This document shows, piece after piece, positions 51,805 through 61,656 of a stretch of 64,000 bases of DNA (position 1 is the first letter of the stretch; every line of letters begins with the position of its first letter). Position numbers and translations under genes: made by a program. The notes beneath the pieces were generated by a model, which worked only from the letters and a program-made list of their open reading frames with translations, had not been told where the DNA came from and searched no databases. The DNA comes from Catenuloplanes indicus (GTDB taxonomy: Bacteria > Actinomycetota > Actinomycetes > Mycobacteriales > Micromonosporaceae). The stretch is taken from positions 7,130,001 through 7,194,000 of the forward strand of contig NZ_JAUSUZ010000001.1 in the NCBI RefSeq assembly GCF_030813715.1, written 5' to 3'.

Positions 51805-52847
51805 ACGACGACGTCGTCGTCTCGGCCTACGCGAACCCGAGCGAGCGGGAGGCGGAGGCCAGCGTCCGGCCGAAGCGGCTGGAGGAGTTCATCGCGCAGC
51901 ACCGGGTGCGTGACCAGCTCGACCTGCTGCTGAAGGGCGCGCTCGGCCGCGGCACGCCGCCGGACCACATCCTGCTCTCCGGCCCGCCCGGGCTCGGCAA
52001 GACCACGCTCGCCAACATCGTCGCGGCCGAGCTGGGCGTCGGCATCCGCACCACCAGCGGCCCGGTGATCGAGCGGTCCGGCGACCTGGCCGCGATCCTG
52101 ACCAGCCTGTCCGAGGGCGACGTGCTGTTCATCGACGAGATCCACCGCATCGCGCGGCCGGCCGAGGAACTGCTCTACAGCGCGATGGAGGACTTCCGGG
52201 TCGACGTGGTGGTGGGCAAGGGGCCGGGCGCGACCGCGATCCCGCTGGACGTGGAGCCGTTCACGCTGGTCGGCGCGACCACCCGGTCCGGCCTGCTGAC
52301 CGGACCGATGCGCGACCGGTTCGGCTTCGTCGCGCACCTGGACTTCTACGACGCGGCCGACCTGGAGGCGCTGATCCGCCGCTCGGCCGGCATCTTCGGC
52401 ATCCCGATCACGGACGACGGCGCGGCCGAGATCGCCCGCCGCTCCCGGGGCACGCCCCGCATCGCGAACCGGCTGCTGCGCCGCGTGCGCGACTTCGCCG
52501 AGGTGCGCGCGGACGGCGTGATCACGCACGACGTGGCGAAGGGCGCGCTCAAGGTGTACGACGTCGACGACCTCGGCCTGGACCGGCTGGACAAGGCGGT
52601 CGTGCACGCGCTGGTCACGTCGTTCCGCGGCGGGCCGGTCGGCCTCTCGACGCTGGCCGTGGCCGTGGGTGAGCAGCCGGACACGGTCGAGGAGGTGTGC
52701 GAGCCGTTCCTGGTCCGGGCCGGGCTGCTGGCCCGGACGCCGCGCGGCCGGGTCGCGACCGAGGCGGCGTGGCGGCACCTCGGCAAGACGCCGCCGGGTC
52801 CGATTCTGCCCGGTCAGCCCGATCTTTTCTCGCGAGGCGGTGAGTAA
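51801..52847 (+). CDS. ruvB: Holliday junction branch migration helicase RuvB
   Basis: The 348-residue AAA+ motor has Walker [12 protein letters not shown] (about 60), Walker [10 protein letters not shown], sensor 1 GATTRSG, the arginine finger in GPMRDRFG, and sensor 2 [15 protein letters not shown], plus a C-terminal winged helix. It drives branch migration at junctions held by RuvA. Confidence 0.97.
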   Translation: MNDDVVVSAYANPSEREAEASVRPKRLEEFIAQHRVRDQLDLLLKGALGRGTPPDHILLSGPPGLGKTTLANIVAAELGVGIRTTSGPVIERSGDLAAILTSLSEGDVLFIDEIHRIARPAEELLYSAMEDFRVDVVVGKGPGATAIPLDVEPFTLVGATTRSGLLTGPMRDRFGFVAHLDFYDAADLEALIRRSAGIFGIPITDDGAAEIARRSRGTPRIANRLLRRVRDFAEVRADGVITHDVAKGALKVYDVDDLGLDRLDKAVVHALVTSFRGGPVGLSTLAVAVGEQPDTVEEVCEPFLVRAGLLARTPRGRVATEAAWRHLGKTPPGPILPGQPDLFSRGGE

Positions 52848-52989
52848 TCGTGGATCAACGGACCGCACGCCCCTGCTCGGAGTTTTCAGTCACAGGGGCT
52901 ACACTCGCCGCGATCCGATAGACATTAATCTGCCTCCTCGCCCGCGCTCAGCCGGCTCCCGGGCAGACCATCAGCTGGAAGGTCTCAGC

Positions 52990-53409
52990 GTGCATACCCA
53001 CAATTTCGCGCAGCAGGCGACGGGCGGCTCCGGCGGCGGCTTCACGATGATCCTCATGATGGTCGGCCTGATGGCCGTCATGTACTTCATGATGATCCGC
53101 CCGCAGCAGAAGCGCCGTCGCGAGGCCGAGCGCATGCAGAGCGAGCTCGGCATCGGCGACGAGGTCGTCACGATCGGCGGCCTGCACGGCGTGGTGGCCG
53201 GTTACGACGACGACACCGTGACCATCGAGGCGTACGACGACGTGCTGCTGCGCTTCGCGCGCCCGGCGATCGCGCGCGTCGTCACCAAGGCGGACGCGCC
53301 GGTGACCGACGAGGCCGTGGCCGCGGAGGAGCCGGTGGTCGCGGCCGGTGAGACCCCGGCCGAGACCAAGCGTGCCTCCATGGACAGCAAGGACGTTGTC
53401 AAGGAGTGA
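52990..53409 (+). CDS. yajC: preprotein translocase subunit YajC
   Basis: The 139-residue protein starts at the GTG at 52990, 6 nt after GGAAGG. It has one membrane helix (about 17-37) followed by the YajC hallmark IRPQQKRRREAE and GDEVVTIGGLHGVV. A charged tail ends the protein. It associates with SecDF to assist SecYEG. A weak TGACCC/GGGTCA hairpin (53407-53427) overlaps its stop. Confidence 0.93.
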   Translation: MHTHNFAQQATGGSGGGFTMILMMVGLMAVMYFMMIRPQQKRRREAERMQSELGIGDEVVTIGGLHGVVAGYDDDTVTIEAYDDVLLRFARPAIARVVTKADAPVTDEAVAAEEPVVAAGETPAETKRASMDSKDVVKE

Positions 53410-53571
53410 CCCCTTCACAAAGGGTCATTGAAGTTGTTGGATAATCGCGCGAGGTGTGCCCGGAACCGGGCGCTTCTCGTACACCATCACGCTCCTCGCC
53501 GGTTCGCGTCGGCGCTCCAACCCAGCCGCCCCACCCGGCGGCCTCCAGGCCCGTAAAGGAACCCAACAGCC

Positions 53572-55500
53572 GTGGCACCACCTCAGGGACAGATGCGCCC
53601 CGGGCGGCAACTTGCCGTGCTCGGCCTGATCTTCGTCGTCCTCTTCCTCATGGTCTTCTTCGTCGGCGTTCCCGGCAAGTCGAGCCTCGCCGAGCGTCTG
53701 GAGCCCAAGCTGGGTCTGGACCTCATCGGCGGCACCCGGGTCACGTACACCGCCACCACCATGGACGGATCGGACCCGCCGGCGGAGCAGCTCGAAGAGG
53801 CCCGTCAGATCATCGAGAGCCGCGTCAACGCGCTCGGCGTCTCGGAGGCCGAGGTGGTGATCGAGGGCAACCGGAACATTGTCATCTCGCTGGCCGGTGA
53901 GAACCGGGACGACCTCAAGCAGGTCGGCGACGCCGCGCAGCTGCGGTTCCGCAAGGTTCTGAAGGCCACGGACGGCTCCGGCGTCGCACCGGCGGCGTCC
54001 GAGACCCCGACCGCGACGCCGTCGCCCGGTGCCAGCGGCTCCCCGGCGGCCAGCCAGTCGCCCGGGGCCGCGGTGACCCCCAGCCCGTCCGCCAGCGGCG
54101 GCACCGGTGGCCAGGGCGGTGGCGCGGCGGCGACCGCCACCCCGACGCCGGCCCCGTCCGGTGCCGCGAGCGGCACGCCGTCGCCGGCCGCCAGCGGCTC
54201 GGCCGCCCCCGCGCCGGTCAGCACGGACGTGGCCGCGATCCGGGCCGAGGTGCAGAAGAAGGTGGGCGAGGCCGCCTGGGCCGCCGCGTCCGGCCTGCAG
54301 GGCGTGGCCGACCTGACCACCGACCCGACGCTGGCCACCACGCTGGCGCCGTTCGCCACGCTGGACCCGGAGACCGAGGTCCGCGCGCTCGAGCCGGCCA
54401 TGCAGTTCAACGTCCCGCAGATCAGCTGCGCGATGCTGGACGCCCGCCCGGCCGGTTCGATCGTCGACGAGAAGTCGCAGGCGGTGGCCTGTGAGGCCGG
54501 CGCGAAGTACCTGCTGGACGTGGCGAAGGTGCTCGGCACCGACGTCGAGGGCGCCAGCGGCGTGCTCGACCAGCAGACCGGCGACTGGGTGGTCAGCCTC
54601 GACTTCACCGGCGACGGCCAGGAGAAGTGGACCGCGCTGACCCGCGAGGCGTACAACAACGAGGGTGGCGCCTGCGACCAGACCGCGCTCGGCGACGGCA
54701 GCCGCTGCCGCGTCGCGGTGGTGCTGGACAACGAGGTCATCTCCTCGCCGGAGATCCAGGCCGTGCTCACCGGTGACTCGCAGATCACCGGCAGCTTCAA
54801 CTCCGCCTCGGCCAACGAGCTGGCGTCGAAGCTGCGCTACGGCGCGCTGCCGCTGACCTTCGAGGCGGACGAGGCGCAGAACGTCTCCGCCACGCTCGGC
54901 GCGGAGCAGCTGCGCGCGGGTCTGCTCGCGGCCGGCCTCGGCATGCTGCTGGTGGCGATCTACGCGTTCTTCTACTACCGCCTGCTCGGCACCGTGATCT
55001 TCCTGAGCCTGATCCTGTCCGCGCTGCTCACCTACGGCGCGCTGGTGGTGCTCGGCCGGCAGATCGGCTTCACGCTGACCCTCGCCGGCATCGCCGGCTT
55101 CATCGTGTCGCTCGGTGTCGCGGCCGACTCGTTCATCATCTACTTCGAACGGTTGAAGGACGAGATCCGCGAGGGCCGCAGCCCGCGCAGCGCGGTCGGC
55201 CGGGCCTGGACCCGCGCCCGCCGGACGATCATCTCGGCCAACGCGATCTCCCTGATGGCCGCGGTCGTGCTCTACATCGTGTCGGTCGGCCAGGTGAAGG
55301 GCTTCGCGTTCGCGCTGGGTCTGGCCACGCTGCTCGACCTGATCGTGGTGTTCCTCTTCCGGCACCCGGTGATGACCATGTTCGCCCGCACCCGGGCGTT
55401 CCTCTCGCCGCGGGTCAGCGGCCTGGGCCGGGTCCTGAAGGAGAAGCCGGCCGCCACCGACACCGTCAAGCCGCGCTCGTCGCGTGTGAAGGAGGCCTGA
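53572..55500 (+). CDS. secD: protein translocase subunit SecD
   Basis: The 642-residue protein starts at a GTG. It has TM1 (about 13-32), the LGLDLIGGTRVTY start of the first external domain, a long Ser/Pro/Ala/Gly-rich insert (about 140-215) inside that domain, then the conserved SecD P1 head and five C-terminal helices (about 445-610). SecDF uses proton flow to pull exported proteins across. The disordered insert is typical of some high-GC actinobacteria but is long here. It ends 1 nt before secF. Confidence 0.95.
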   Translation: MAPPQGQMRPGRQLAVLGLIFVVLFLMVFFVGVPGKSSLAERLEPKLGLDLIGGTRVTYTATTMDGSDPPAEQLEEARQIIESRVNALGVSEAEVVIEGNRNIVISLAGENRDDLKQVGDAAQLRFRKVLKATDGSGVAPAASETPTATPSPGASGSPAASQSPGAAVTPSPSASGGTGGQGGGAAATATPTPAPSGAASGTPSPAASGSAAPAPVSTDVAAIRAEVQKKVGEAAWAAASGLQGVADLTTDPTLATTLAPFATLDPETEVRALEPAMQFNVPQISCAMLDARPAGSIVDEKSQAVACEAGAKYLLDVAKVLGTDVEGASGVLDQQTGDWVVSLDFTGDGQEKWTALTREAYNNEGGACDQTALGDGSRCRVAVVLDNEVISSPEIQAVLTGDSQITGSFNSASANELASKLRYGALPLTFEADEAQNVSATLGAEQLRAGLLAAGLGMLLVAIYAFFYYRLLGTVIFLSLILSALLTYGALVVLGRQIGFTLTLAGIAGFIVSLGVAADSFIIYFERLKDEIREGRSPRSAVGRAWTRARRTIISANAISLMAAVVLYIVSVGQVKGFAFALGLATLLDLIVVFLFRHPVMTMFARTRAFLSPRVSGLGRVLKEKPAATDTVKPRSSRVKEA

Positions 55501-55501
55501 C

Positions 55502-56659
55502 ATGGCCAAGGAAGGTCTTGCCAGTCGCCTCTACCGGGGCGATGCCGGCCTCAACATCATCGGCCGGCGCAACATGTGGTTCGCGATCGCCGCGGTCGGT
55601 GTGCTGATCGCGCTCGGCAGTTTCGCGCTGCGTGGCTTCACGCTCGGCATCGAGTTCACCGGCGGCACCGAGTTCCAGGTGCCGGCCGCCAGCGCCACGA
55701 TCGACGAGGCCGGCAACGCCGTGACCCGGGCGATCGAGGAGGTCGGCGCGGAGGACGTCAAGGTCGAGTCGTCGCAGCAGGTGGGTGACGCCGCTACCGG
55801 CACGATCCTGATCAAGACCGGTGAGGTGACCGCCGAGCAGTCGATCGAGATCAAGAACTCGGTCGCGGAGTCGCTCGGCGTCGACCTGGCGCAGGTTTCG
55901 GACAGCCGGGTCTCCGGTGCCTGGGGCGCGTCCGTGACCGAGCGCGCGGTGCTGGCGCTGCTGGTCTTCCTCGCCGTGGTCTCGCTCTACCTGGTACTCC
56001 GGTTCGAGTGGCGGATGGCGGTCGCGGCCGTCGTCTCGCTGCTGCTCGACCTGGTGCTCACCGCGGGCGTCTACTCGATCGTCGGCTTCGAGGTCTCGCC
56101 GTCCACCGTGATCGGCTTCCTGACCATCCTCGGCTACGCGCTCTACGACGTGGTCGTGGTGTTCGACAAGGTCCAGGAGAACACGAGGGGCATCACCGCG
56201 GGCAGCGGCCAGACGTACGCGGAGGCGTCCAACCTGGCGATCAACCAGACGCTGATGCGGTCGATCAACACCTCGCTGGTGGCGCTGCTGCCGGTCGGTG
56301 GCCTGCTCTTCATCGGCGCGGGCGTGTTCGGCGCCCGCACGCTGGAGGACCTGGGCCTGGTGCTGTTCGTCGGCATGGCGCTGGCGATCTACTCCTCGCT
56401 GTTCTTCGCCACGCCGGTGCTGGTCGCGCTGAAGAACCTCGAGCCGCGGATCAAGGTGCACAACCAGCGGGTGCTGGCCCGCCGCGCCTCCCTGGCGAAC
56501 CGTGCGGCCGAGTCCGGCACGGACGCGGTCCCGGCGGACGCGGAGCACGCGCTGGCCGGTTCCACGCCGCGGGTCGGCGCCCGGCCGAACACCAAGCGGC
56601 CGAACACCGGCAACCGCGGCAACCGCCCCGGCAACACCGGAGCCAAGCGCCGCGGCTGA
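55502..56659 (+). CDS. secF: protein translocase subunit SecF
   Basis: The 385-residue protein has TM1 (about 22-42), GIEFTGGTEFQV, and five further helices with the conserved SVTERAVLALLVFL, GYALYDVVVVFDKVQEN and RSINTSL segments. A basic, Asn/Arg/Gly-rich cytosolic tail of about 75 residues ends the protein. It pairs with SecD. A strong hairpin closes the operon at 56675-56712. Confidence 0.96.
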   Translation: MAKEGLASRLYRGDAGLNIIGRRNMWFAIAAVGVLIALGSFALRGFTLGIEFTGGTEFQVPAASATIDEAGNAVTRAIEEVGAEDVKVESSQQVGDAATGTILIKTGEVTAEQSIEIKNSVAESLGVDLAQVSDSRVSGAWGASVTERAVLALLVFLAVVSLYLVLRFEWRMAVAAVVSLLLDLVLTAGVYSIVGFEVSPSTVIGFLTILGYALYDVVVVFDKVQENTRGITAGSGQTYAEASNLAINQTLMRSINTSLVALLPVGGLLFIGAGVFGARTLEDLGLVLFVGMALAIYSSLFFATPVLVALKNLEPRIKVHNQRVLARRASLANRAAESGTDAVPADAEHALAGSTPRVGARPNTKRPNTGNRGNRPGNTGAKRRG

Positions 56660-56674
56660 CGCGCAACGCTGATC

Positions 56675-56712
56675 GAGAAGGCCCGTCCGGCACCTGCCGG
56701 GCGGGCCTTCTC
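56675..56712 (+). terminator. hairpin after secF
   Basis: A GAGAAGGCCCG...CGGGCCTTCTC stem (outer 11 bp perfect, inner GGC/GCC continuing) starts 16 nt after the secF stop. Confidence 0.8.
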
Positions 56713-56767
56713 CGTGCCGGGTGCCCCCGGGTTGAAGCGGCGGTACCCGGTCACGAAGAATGACCCG

Positions 56768-57316
56768 GTGAGACTCTCCGGTGACCTTGGTGCCGACGTG
56801 GCCGCGCTGGTCGCGAGCCGCACGGTGGACGTGCCCGACTTCCCGAAGCCGGGCATCCTGTTCAAGGACCTGATGCCGTTGTTCGCGGACGGCGCCGTGT
56901 TCAGGGAGACGATCGACGCGATCGCCGCGCACTACGGGCCGGACTCGTTCGACGTGGTGGTGGGCGTGGAGGCGCGCGGGTTCATGATCGCGGCCGCGCT
57001 GGCCTACGCGACCGGCACCGGCGTGGTGCCGATCCGCAAGGCCGGCAAGCTGCCCCGCGCGGTGCACTCCGCGTCGTACGCGCTGGAGTACGGCGAGGCC
57101 ACGCTGGAGGTGCACGAGGACGCGTTCGTGGCCGGTCAGCGCGTGCTGGTGGTCGACGACGTGCTGGCCACCGGCGGCACCGCGAAGGCCGCGCTCGACC
57201 TGGTGGAGAAGGCCGGCGGCACGGTCACCGCGTTCACCGTGCTGCTGGAGCTGTCGTTCCTGGAGGGCCGCCGGCGACTCCCCGGCCGTACCGTTGATGC
57301 GCTTCTGACTGTTTGA
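56768..57316 (+). CDS. apt: adenine phosphoribosyltransferase
   Basis: The 182-residue protein starts at the GTG at 56768. The longer in-frame GTG at 56714 would begin inside the terminator flank and is rejected. Signatures are DVPDFPKPGILFKDLMPL, GVEARGFMIAAALA, and the PRPP loop VLVVDDVLATGGTA. It salvages adenine to AMP. The apt-rel order is the common actinobacterial one. Confidence 0.94.
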   Translation: MRLSGDLGADVAALVASRTVDVPDFPKPGILFKDLMPLFADGAVFRETIDAIAAHYGPDSFDVVVGVEARGFMIAAALAYATGTGVVPIRKAGKLPRAVHSASYALEYGEATLEVHEDAFVAGQRVLVVDDVLATGGTAKAALDLVEKAGGTVTAFTVLLELSFLEGRRRLPGRTVDALLTV

Positions 57317-57482
57317 TGACTGTTTGTCAGGTGGCCGAGCGTAGGGTGTGCCCGCTGCCCGGACGGGTAGGATTGCCTTCCGGACGCGACTCGGGCGTTA
57401 CCTCCCGGTGGCGCGGACGTGGACCGTGCGGATACGGTCAGGGCGTCCACACATGTGGCCGATCGGAGAGGTGAGGGGGCCG

Positions 57483-60005
57483 ATGTCCAGTCACGTCGCC
57501 TCTCCTGGTGAGGGCAGAGCAGGCGAGGGCGCGGTGGCGACGAACGAGGTGGAACGGCTTCCGGACATCGTCTCGGCCGTCGAGGCCGAGCGTGTCCCCG
57601 AGCCCCCGATGAACGATCTTGAGACCCCGGCGCCGCCGGCGAACCACCCTACCGATGACGGCGAGGGCGTGGTGCTGCCGTTCCCCGGCGGCCCGAGCGT
57701 CGCGGACCAGCTGGCCGCCGGTGAGCAGGAGGACCCGACCTTCCTCACCGGCGTGGCGTCCGGCCGCCGGGTGCGTGCCCGGCTGGCCCGGTTCAATGCG
57801 CCGTGGCAGACCCCGCAGGTCGCGGAGGTGCTGGAGCCGCTGATCTCGATCCACCGGGCCAGCCACCCGAAGGCGGACGTCCGGCTGCTCCAGCGCGCGT
57901 TCGACATGGCCGCGAAGTGGCACCTGGGTCAGTACCGCAAGTCCGGCGACCCGTACATCACGCATCCGCTCGCGGTCGCCACGATCCTGGCCAATCTCGG
58001 CATGGACACGACCACGCTGGTCGCGGCGCTGCTGCACGACACCATCGAGGACACGGACTACAGCCTCGACGCGATGCGTACCGACTTCGGCGGCGAGGTC
58101 GCGCTGCTGGTCGACGGCGTGACCAAGCTCGACAAGGTCAAGCTGGGCGACGCGGCGAAGGCGGAGACGATCCGCAAGATGGTCGTGGCGATGGCGAAGG
58201 ACCCGCGCGTCCTGGTCATCAAGCTCGCCGACCGGCTGCACAACATGCGCACGCTGACCTTCCTGCCCCGCGCCAAGCAGGAGCAGAAGGCCAAGGAGAC
58301 GCTGGAGATCCTGGCCCCGCTGGCGCACCGGCTCGGCATGAACACGATCAAGTGGGAGCTGGAGGACCTGTCCTTCGGGTTCCTGTTCCCCAAGCGGTTC
58401 GAGGAGATCAACCGCCTGATCGGCGAGCACCAGCCGCAGCGCGACACGCTGCTGCGCGAGGTGACGAAGAAGGTCCAGGCCGACCTGAAGTCCGCCAAGA
58501 TCAAGGCGGAGACCACCGGCCGTCCCAAGCACCTGTACTCGATCTACCAGAAGATGATCGTGCGGGGCCGGGACTTCAACGACATCTACGACCTGGTCGG
58601 CGTGCGAATCCTGGTGGACACCGTGCGCGACTGCTATGCGGCACTCGGCGTGATCCACGCGAACTGGCAGCCCGTACCGGGCCGGTTCAAGGACTACATC
58701 GCGATGCCGAAGTTCAACATGTACCAGTCGCTGCACACCACCGTGATCGGCCCGTCCGGCAAGCCGGTGGAGATGCAGATCCGGACGTACGCGATGCACC
58801 GCACCGCGGAGTTCGGCATCGCCGCGCACTGGAAGTACAAGGAGCAGAAGGGCGCGACCGTGGTCGGCCCGCCCGCGCACATCGACGAGATGACCTGGCT
58901 GCGGCAGCTGCTCGACTGGCAGCGCGAGGCGAGCGACCCGAGCGAGTTCCTGGACGCGCTCCGGTTCGACCTCTCCAGCCAGGAGGTCTACGTCTTCACG
59001 CCGAAGGGCGACGTGATCCCGCTGCCGACCGGCTCCACGCCGGTCGACTTCGCCTACGCGGTGCACACCGAGGTCGGGCACAAGTGCATCGGCGCGCGGG
59101 TCAACGGCAAGCTGGTACCGCTGGAGTCGACGCTCTCCAACGGCGACGTGATCGAGATCTTCACGTCGAAGTCCGACTCGGCCGGTCCGTCGCAGGACTG
59201 GCTCGGCTTCGTCAAGTCGCCGCGGGCGCGCACCAAGATCCGGCAGTACTTCAACAAGGAGCGGCGCGAGGAGGCGATCGAGGCCGGCAAGGAGGCCATG
59301 GTCAAGGCCATGCGCAAGCAGGGCCTGCCGCTCCAGCGCCTGCTCACCTCCGACGCGCTCATCGCGATCGCCCGCGACCTGCACCTGAACGACGTCTCCG
59401 CGCTCTATGCCGCCGTGGGTGAGAACCAGGTCTCCGCGCAGTCCGTGGTCCAGCGCCTGGTGGCCGGCTACGGCGGCGAGGAGGGCGCGGTCGAGGACAT
59501 CGCCGAGACCGCCGTACCGACCCGCCCGCCGAGGACCCGCGCCACCGGCCACGACCCGGGCGTCGAGGTCCGCGGCGTCTCCGACGTCTGGATCAAGCTG
59601 GCCCGCTGCTGCACCCCGGTCCCCGGCGACGCCGTGTTCGGCTTCGTGACCCGGTCCGGCGGCGTCAGCGTGCACCGCGACGACTGCGCGAACGCCGAGG
59701 ACCTGAAGGTCCAGGAGGACCGGATCGTCGTCGTCACCTGGAAGCCGACCAGCGCCTCCACGTTCCTGGTCGCGATTCAGGTAGAGGCGCTCGACCGGCA
59801 CAAACTGCTGGCCGACGTGACTCGCGTGCTCTCCGACGAGCGCGTCAACATCCTCTCCGCGACCGTGACGACCACGCGCGACCGGGTGGCGGTGAGCCGC
59901 TTCAGCTTCGAGATGGCCGACCCCAAGCACCTCGGCCACCTGCTCGCCGCGGTCCGCAAGGTCGACGGCGTCTTCGACGCCTACCGCGTCACCTCCGGAG
60001 CCTGA
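57483..60005 (+). CDS. rel: bifunctional (p)ppGpp synthetase/hydrolase
   Basis: The 840-residue protein has a disordered N-terminal region (about 1-110). The HD hydrolase domain contains [12 protein letters not shown] and LLHDTIEDT (about 155-185). A synthetase domain has [12 protein letters not shown] and [17 protein letters not shown], followed by TGS ([22 protein letters not shown]), a conserved-Cys/zinc region with RCCTPVPGD, and ACT domains. It makes and degrades the stringent-response alarmone. ATG at 57483 has a GAGGTGAGGGGG region upstream; GTG at 57534 is possible. Confidence 0.95.
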   Translation: MSSHVASPGEGRAGEGAVATNEVERLPDIVSAVEAERVPEPPMNDLETPAPPANHPTDDGEGVVLPFPGGPSVADQLAAGEQEDPTFLTGVASGRRVRARLARFNAPWQTPQVAEVLEPLISIHRASHPKADVRLLQRAFDMAAKWHLGQYRKSGDPYITHPLAVATILANLGMDTTTLVAALLHDTIEDTDYSLDAMRTDFGGEVALLVDGVTKLDKVKLGDAAKAETIRKMVVAMAKDPRVLVIKLADRLHNMRTLTFLPRAKQEQKAKETLEILAPLAHRLGMNTIKWELEDLSFGFLFPKRFEEINRLIGEHQPQRDTLLREVTKKVQADLKSAKIKAETTGRPKHLYSIYQKMIVRGRDFNDIYDLVGVRILVDTVRDCYAALGVIHANWQPVPGRFKDYIAMPKFNMYQSLHTTVIGPSGKPVEMQIRTYAMHRTAEFGIAAHWKYKEQKGATVVGPPAHIDEMTWLRQLLDWQREASDPSEFLDALRFDLSSQEVYVFTPKGDVIPLPTGSTPVDFAYAVHTEVGHKCIGARVNGKLVPLESTLSNGDVIEIFTSKSDSAGPSQDWLGFVKSPRARTKIRQYFNKERREEAIEAGKEAMVKAMRKQGLPLQRLLTSDALIAIARDLHLNDVSALYAAVGENQVSAQSVVQRLVAGYGGEEGAVEDIAETAVPTRPPRTRATGHDPGVEVRGVSDVWIKLARCCTPVPGDAVFGFVTRSGGVSVHRDDCANAEDLKVQEDRIVVVTWKPTSASTFLVAIQVEALDRHKLLADVTRVLSDERVNILSATVTTTRDRVAVSRFSFEMADPKHLGHLLAAVRKVDGVFDAYRVTSGA

Positions 60006-60045
60006 CCACCACCGGTTCGCCGTCGGAAGTGCAAAGGCGTACAAC

Positions 60046-60135
60046 CGATATGCCCGCTTCCGGCGGCACCGGTTCCGCTTGCTCCCGCGGGCACCGGTCG
60101 TCGCTGGCGCTCCTCCCTGCACGATCCGTGGCCGC
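60046..60135 (+). repeat. left arm of a ~90-nt inverted repeat
   Basis: Matches the reverse complement of 60578-60669, including a 48-nt perfect core starting GCTCCCGCGGGCACCGG (60080-60127). The outer part (GATAT.CCCGCTTCCGGC) matches with a few changes and a 2-nt length difference. Confidence 0.85.
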
Positions 60136-60306
60136 AAGCCCGAGCCGCCCGCGGCGACGTCGCTTCATGGCGAATGTCGGGCAGGCGCCGGCAGTCTGTC
60201 GCCATTCCGCCGGATCGTCGGCGCCGATCGCCAGCGGCACGCTACCGCGAATGGCGTCGCCCGCCCGTGTGTCGGCCGCACTTCCCCGCTCGCCGGACGC
60301 CACCGG

Positions 60307-60391
60307 CCCTGAGTGATCAATCAGTGGAGCAAAAGGTAGGTCAACTTCGATATTTGATCTCCTTTTCGCTCCACTGATTGATCACTCAGGG
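60307..60391. repeat. long near-perfect hairpin, AT-richer than surroundings
   Basis: A 24-bp perfect stem (60307-60330 with 60368-60391; begins CCCTGAGTGATCAATC) is extended by AAAAGG/CCTTTT with one bulge. It encloses a loop of about 24 nt that is itself partly symmetrical (AGGTCAA...TTTGATCT). It lies nearly midway between the two arms of the flanking inverted repeat. It could be a MITE-like element, a terminator or a protein-binding site. Confidence 0.85.
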
Positions 60392-60577
60392 GTGGGCGAG
60401 CGCGTTCCCGGCGCGGATCAGCGCAGCAGGTCTGCCGACCGTGGGTGTCGTATGGCGAAATATCGGACCTGGGTTCGACGGCTGCCGGCGTCGACGTTCT
60501 TGTAGAGATCCTTTCAGTGGTGCTGGGTGTGCGGTGTGGCGGTGTCCAGGGGCTGGTGCGGGCTGTGGGGTTGATCG

Positions 60578-60669
60578 TGCGGCCTCGGATCGTGCAGGGA
60601 GGAGCGCCAGCGACGACCGGTGCCCGCGGGAGCATGCGGAAGGTGGCCCTGCCGGAAGCGGGTATATCC
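60578..60669 (-). repeat. right arm of the ~90-nt inverted repeat
   Basis: Inverted copy of 60046-60135; see that entry. Together the arms bracket about 440 nt. Confidence 0.85.
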
Positions 60670-60725
60670 GAAATGTCGTTTAATGGGGGCTTGCCCGGTC
60701 GCCGCTCCGGGGCGGGACACGCGAC

Positions 60726-60754
60726 GGCCCCCGGCGCGAGGTGCGACGGGGGCC
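60726..60754 (-). terminator. hairpin after the cyclophilin gene
   Basis: A 7-bp stem GGCCCCC/GGGGGCC (60726-60732 with 60748-60754) lies 17 nt downstream of the minus-strand stop at 60772. Confidence 0.6.
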
Positions 60755-60771
60755 GAGGTGGTGCGGGTGGG

Positions 60772-61602
60772 TCAGGCGGCGGCGACGGTGACGGTCTGGA
60801 TGTTGATGTCTTCCTTGGGGTGGCCGCCGCCGGGGCTCGGGTCGAACGCGCCGTCGTGGCCCTTCTCGGTGGCCTTCTTCAGGACCGCGAGGCCGGCGTC
60901 GGAGACCTTGCCGATGATGGTGTAGTCCGGGGACAGCTCGGTGTCCTCGTAGATGAAGAAGAACTGGCTGCCGTTCGTGCCGTCCGCGCCGCTGTTGGCC
61001 AGTGCGACCACACCGGCCGGGTACGGCGGGATGTCGGTGGTCGGCAGGTACTCGTTGCTGTAGCGGTAGGCCGGGCCGCCGGTGCCGTCGGTCTCGCGGT
61101 AGCCCTTGCCCTTCGCGCTCGGGTCGCCGCACTGGAGCATGCCGGGGAACATGCGGTGGCACTTGGTGCCGTCGAAGAACTTCTTGCCGGACAGGTACGT
61201 GAACGACTCGACCGCGCACGGCGACTTGGTCTTGTCCAGCGTCACGTCGACCACGCCGAAGTTCGTGGTGACGCTCATGACCGACTTGCCGACGTTGGAC
61301 GCGCTGGCCGGCGGCATGCCGACGTCGACCGTGGTGCCCTGGCCCTGGTCCGGCGCGGCGGTCCAGGCGCAGGTGGTGGTGCCGGCGGCGACCGGCGAGG
61401 TGGTGGTCTCGTCGTCGTCACCGCGCAGCACGGTGACCGCGATCAGCACGCCGGCCGCGACCACCAGGACGGCCGCGCTGGCGGACGCCACGATCCAGAG
61501 GTTCTTGCGCTTGCGGGCGGCAGCCTCCTTGCGGGCCGCCATTTCCCGCTCGAGCTTGGCCCGTGCTGCGGCGCGCTGCTGCCGCTCCTTGATGGACGAC
61601 AC
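60772..61602 (-). CDS. membrane-anchored cyclophilin-type peptidyl-prolyl isomerase
   Basis: The 276-residue protein starts at a GTG with AGGAGG 6 nt upstream. A basic coiled-coil-like N-terminus (1-33) and one membrane helix (about 35-58) lead to an external cyclophilin domain (about 105-275) with KCHRMFPGMLQCGDP (catalytic Arg kept), GGPAYRYSNEY, VALANSG, and NGSQFFF. It should isomerise prolyl bonds in exported proteins. A second, less conserved cyclophilin-like gene lies directly upstream. Confidence 0.92.
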   Translation of the reverse strand: MSSIKERQQRAAARAKLEREMAARKEAAARKRKNLWIVASASAAVLVVAAGVLIAVTVLRGDDDETTTSPVAAGTTTCAWTAAPDQGQGTTVDVGMPPASASNVGKSVMSVTTNFGVVDVTLDKTKSPCAVESFTYLSGKKFFDGTKCHRMFPGMLQCGDPSAKGKGYRETDGTGGPAYRYSNEYLPTTDIPPYPAGVVALANSGADGTNGSQFFFIYEDTELSPDYTIIGKVSDAGLAVLKKATEKGHDGAFDPSPGGGHPKEDINIQTVTVAAA

Positions 61603-61656
61603 GGTGTTCCTCCTGGATGACGTATGTGCTGGCAGCGATATGAGGGTCAGGGTAAG

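Larger units (their letters stand above)
60006..60771. other. 766-nt gene-free region with nested inverted repeats
   Basis: No credible coding frame is seen. The region is organised as a 90-nt repeat (60046-60135), a long hairpin (60307-60391), and the inverted copy of the first repeat (60578-60669), followed by the terminator of the cyclophilin gene. Confidence 0.75.

Noticed and set aside
60445-61620. 391-residue plus-strand frame over the inverted repeats and cyclophilin gene
   Set aside because: Its 3' two-thirds is antisense to the cyclophilin gene and its 5' part is repeat DNA.
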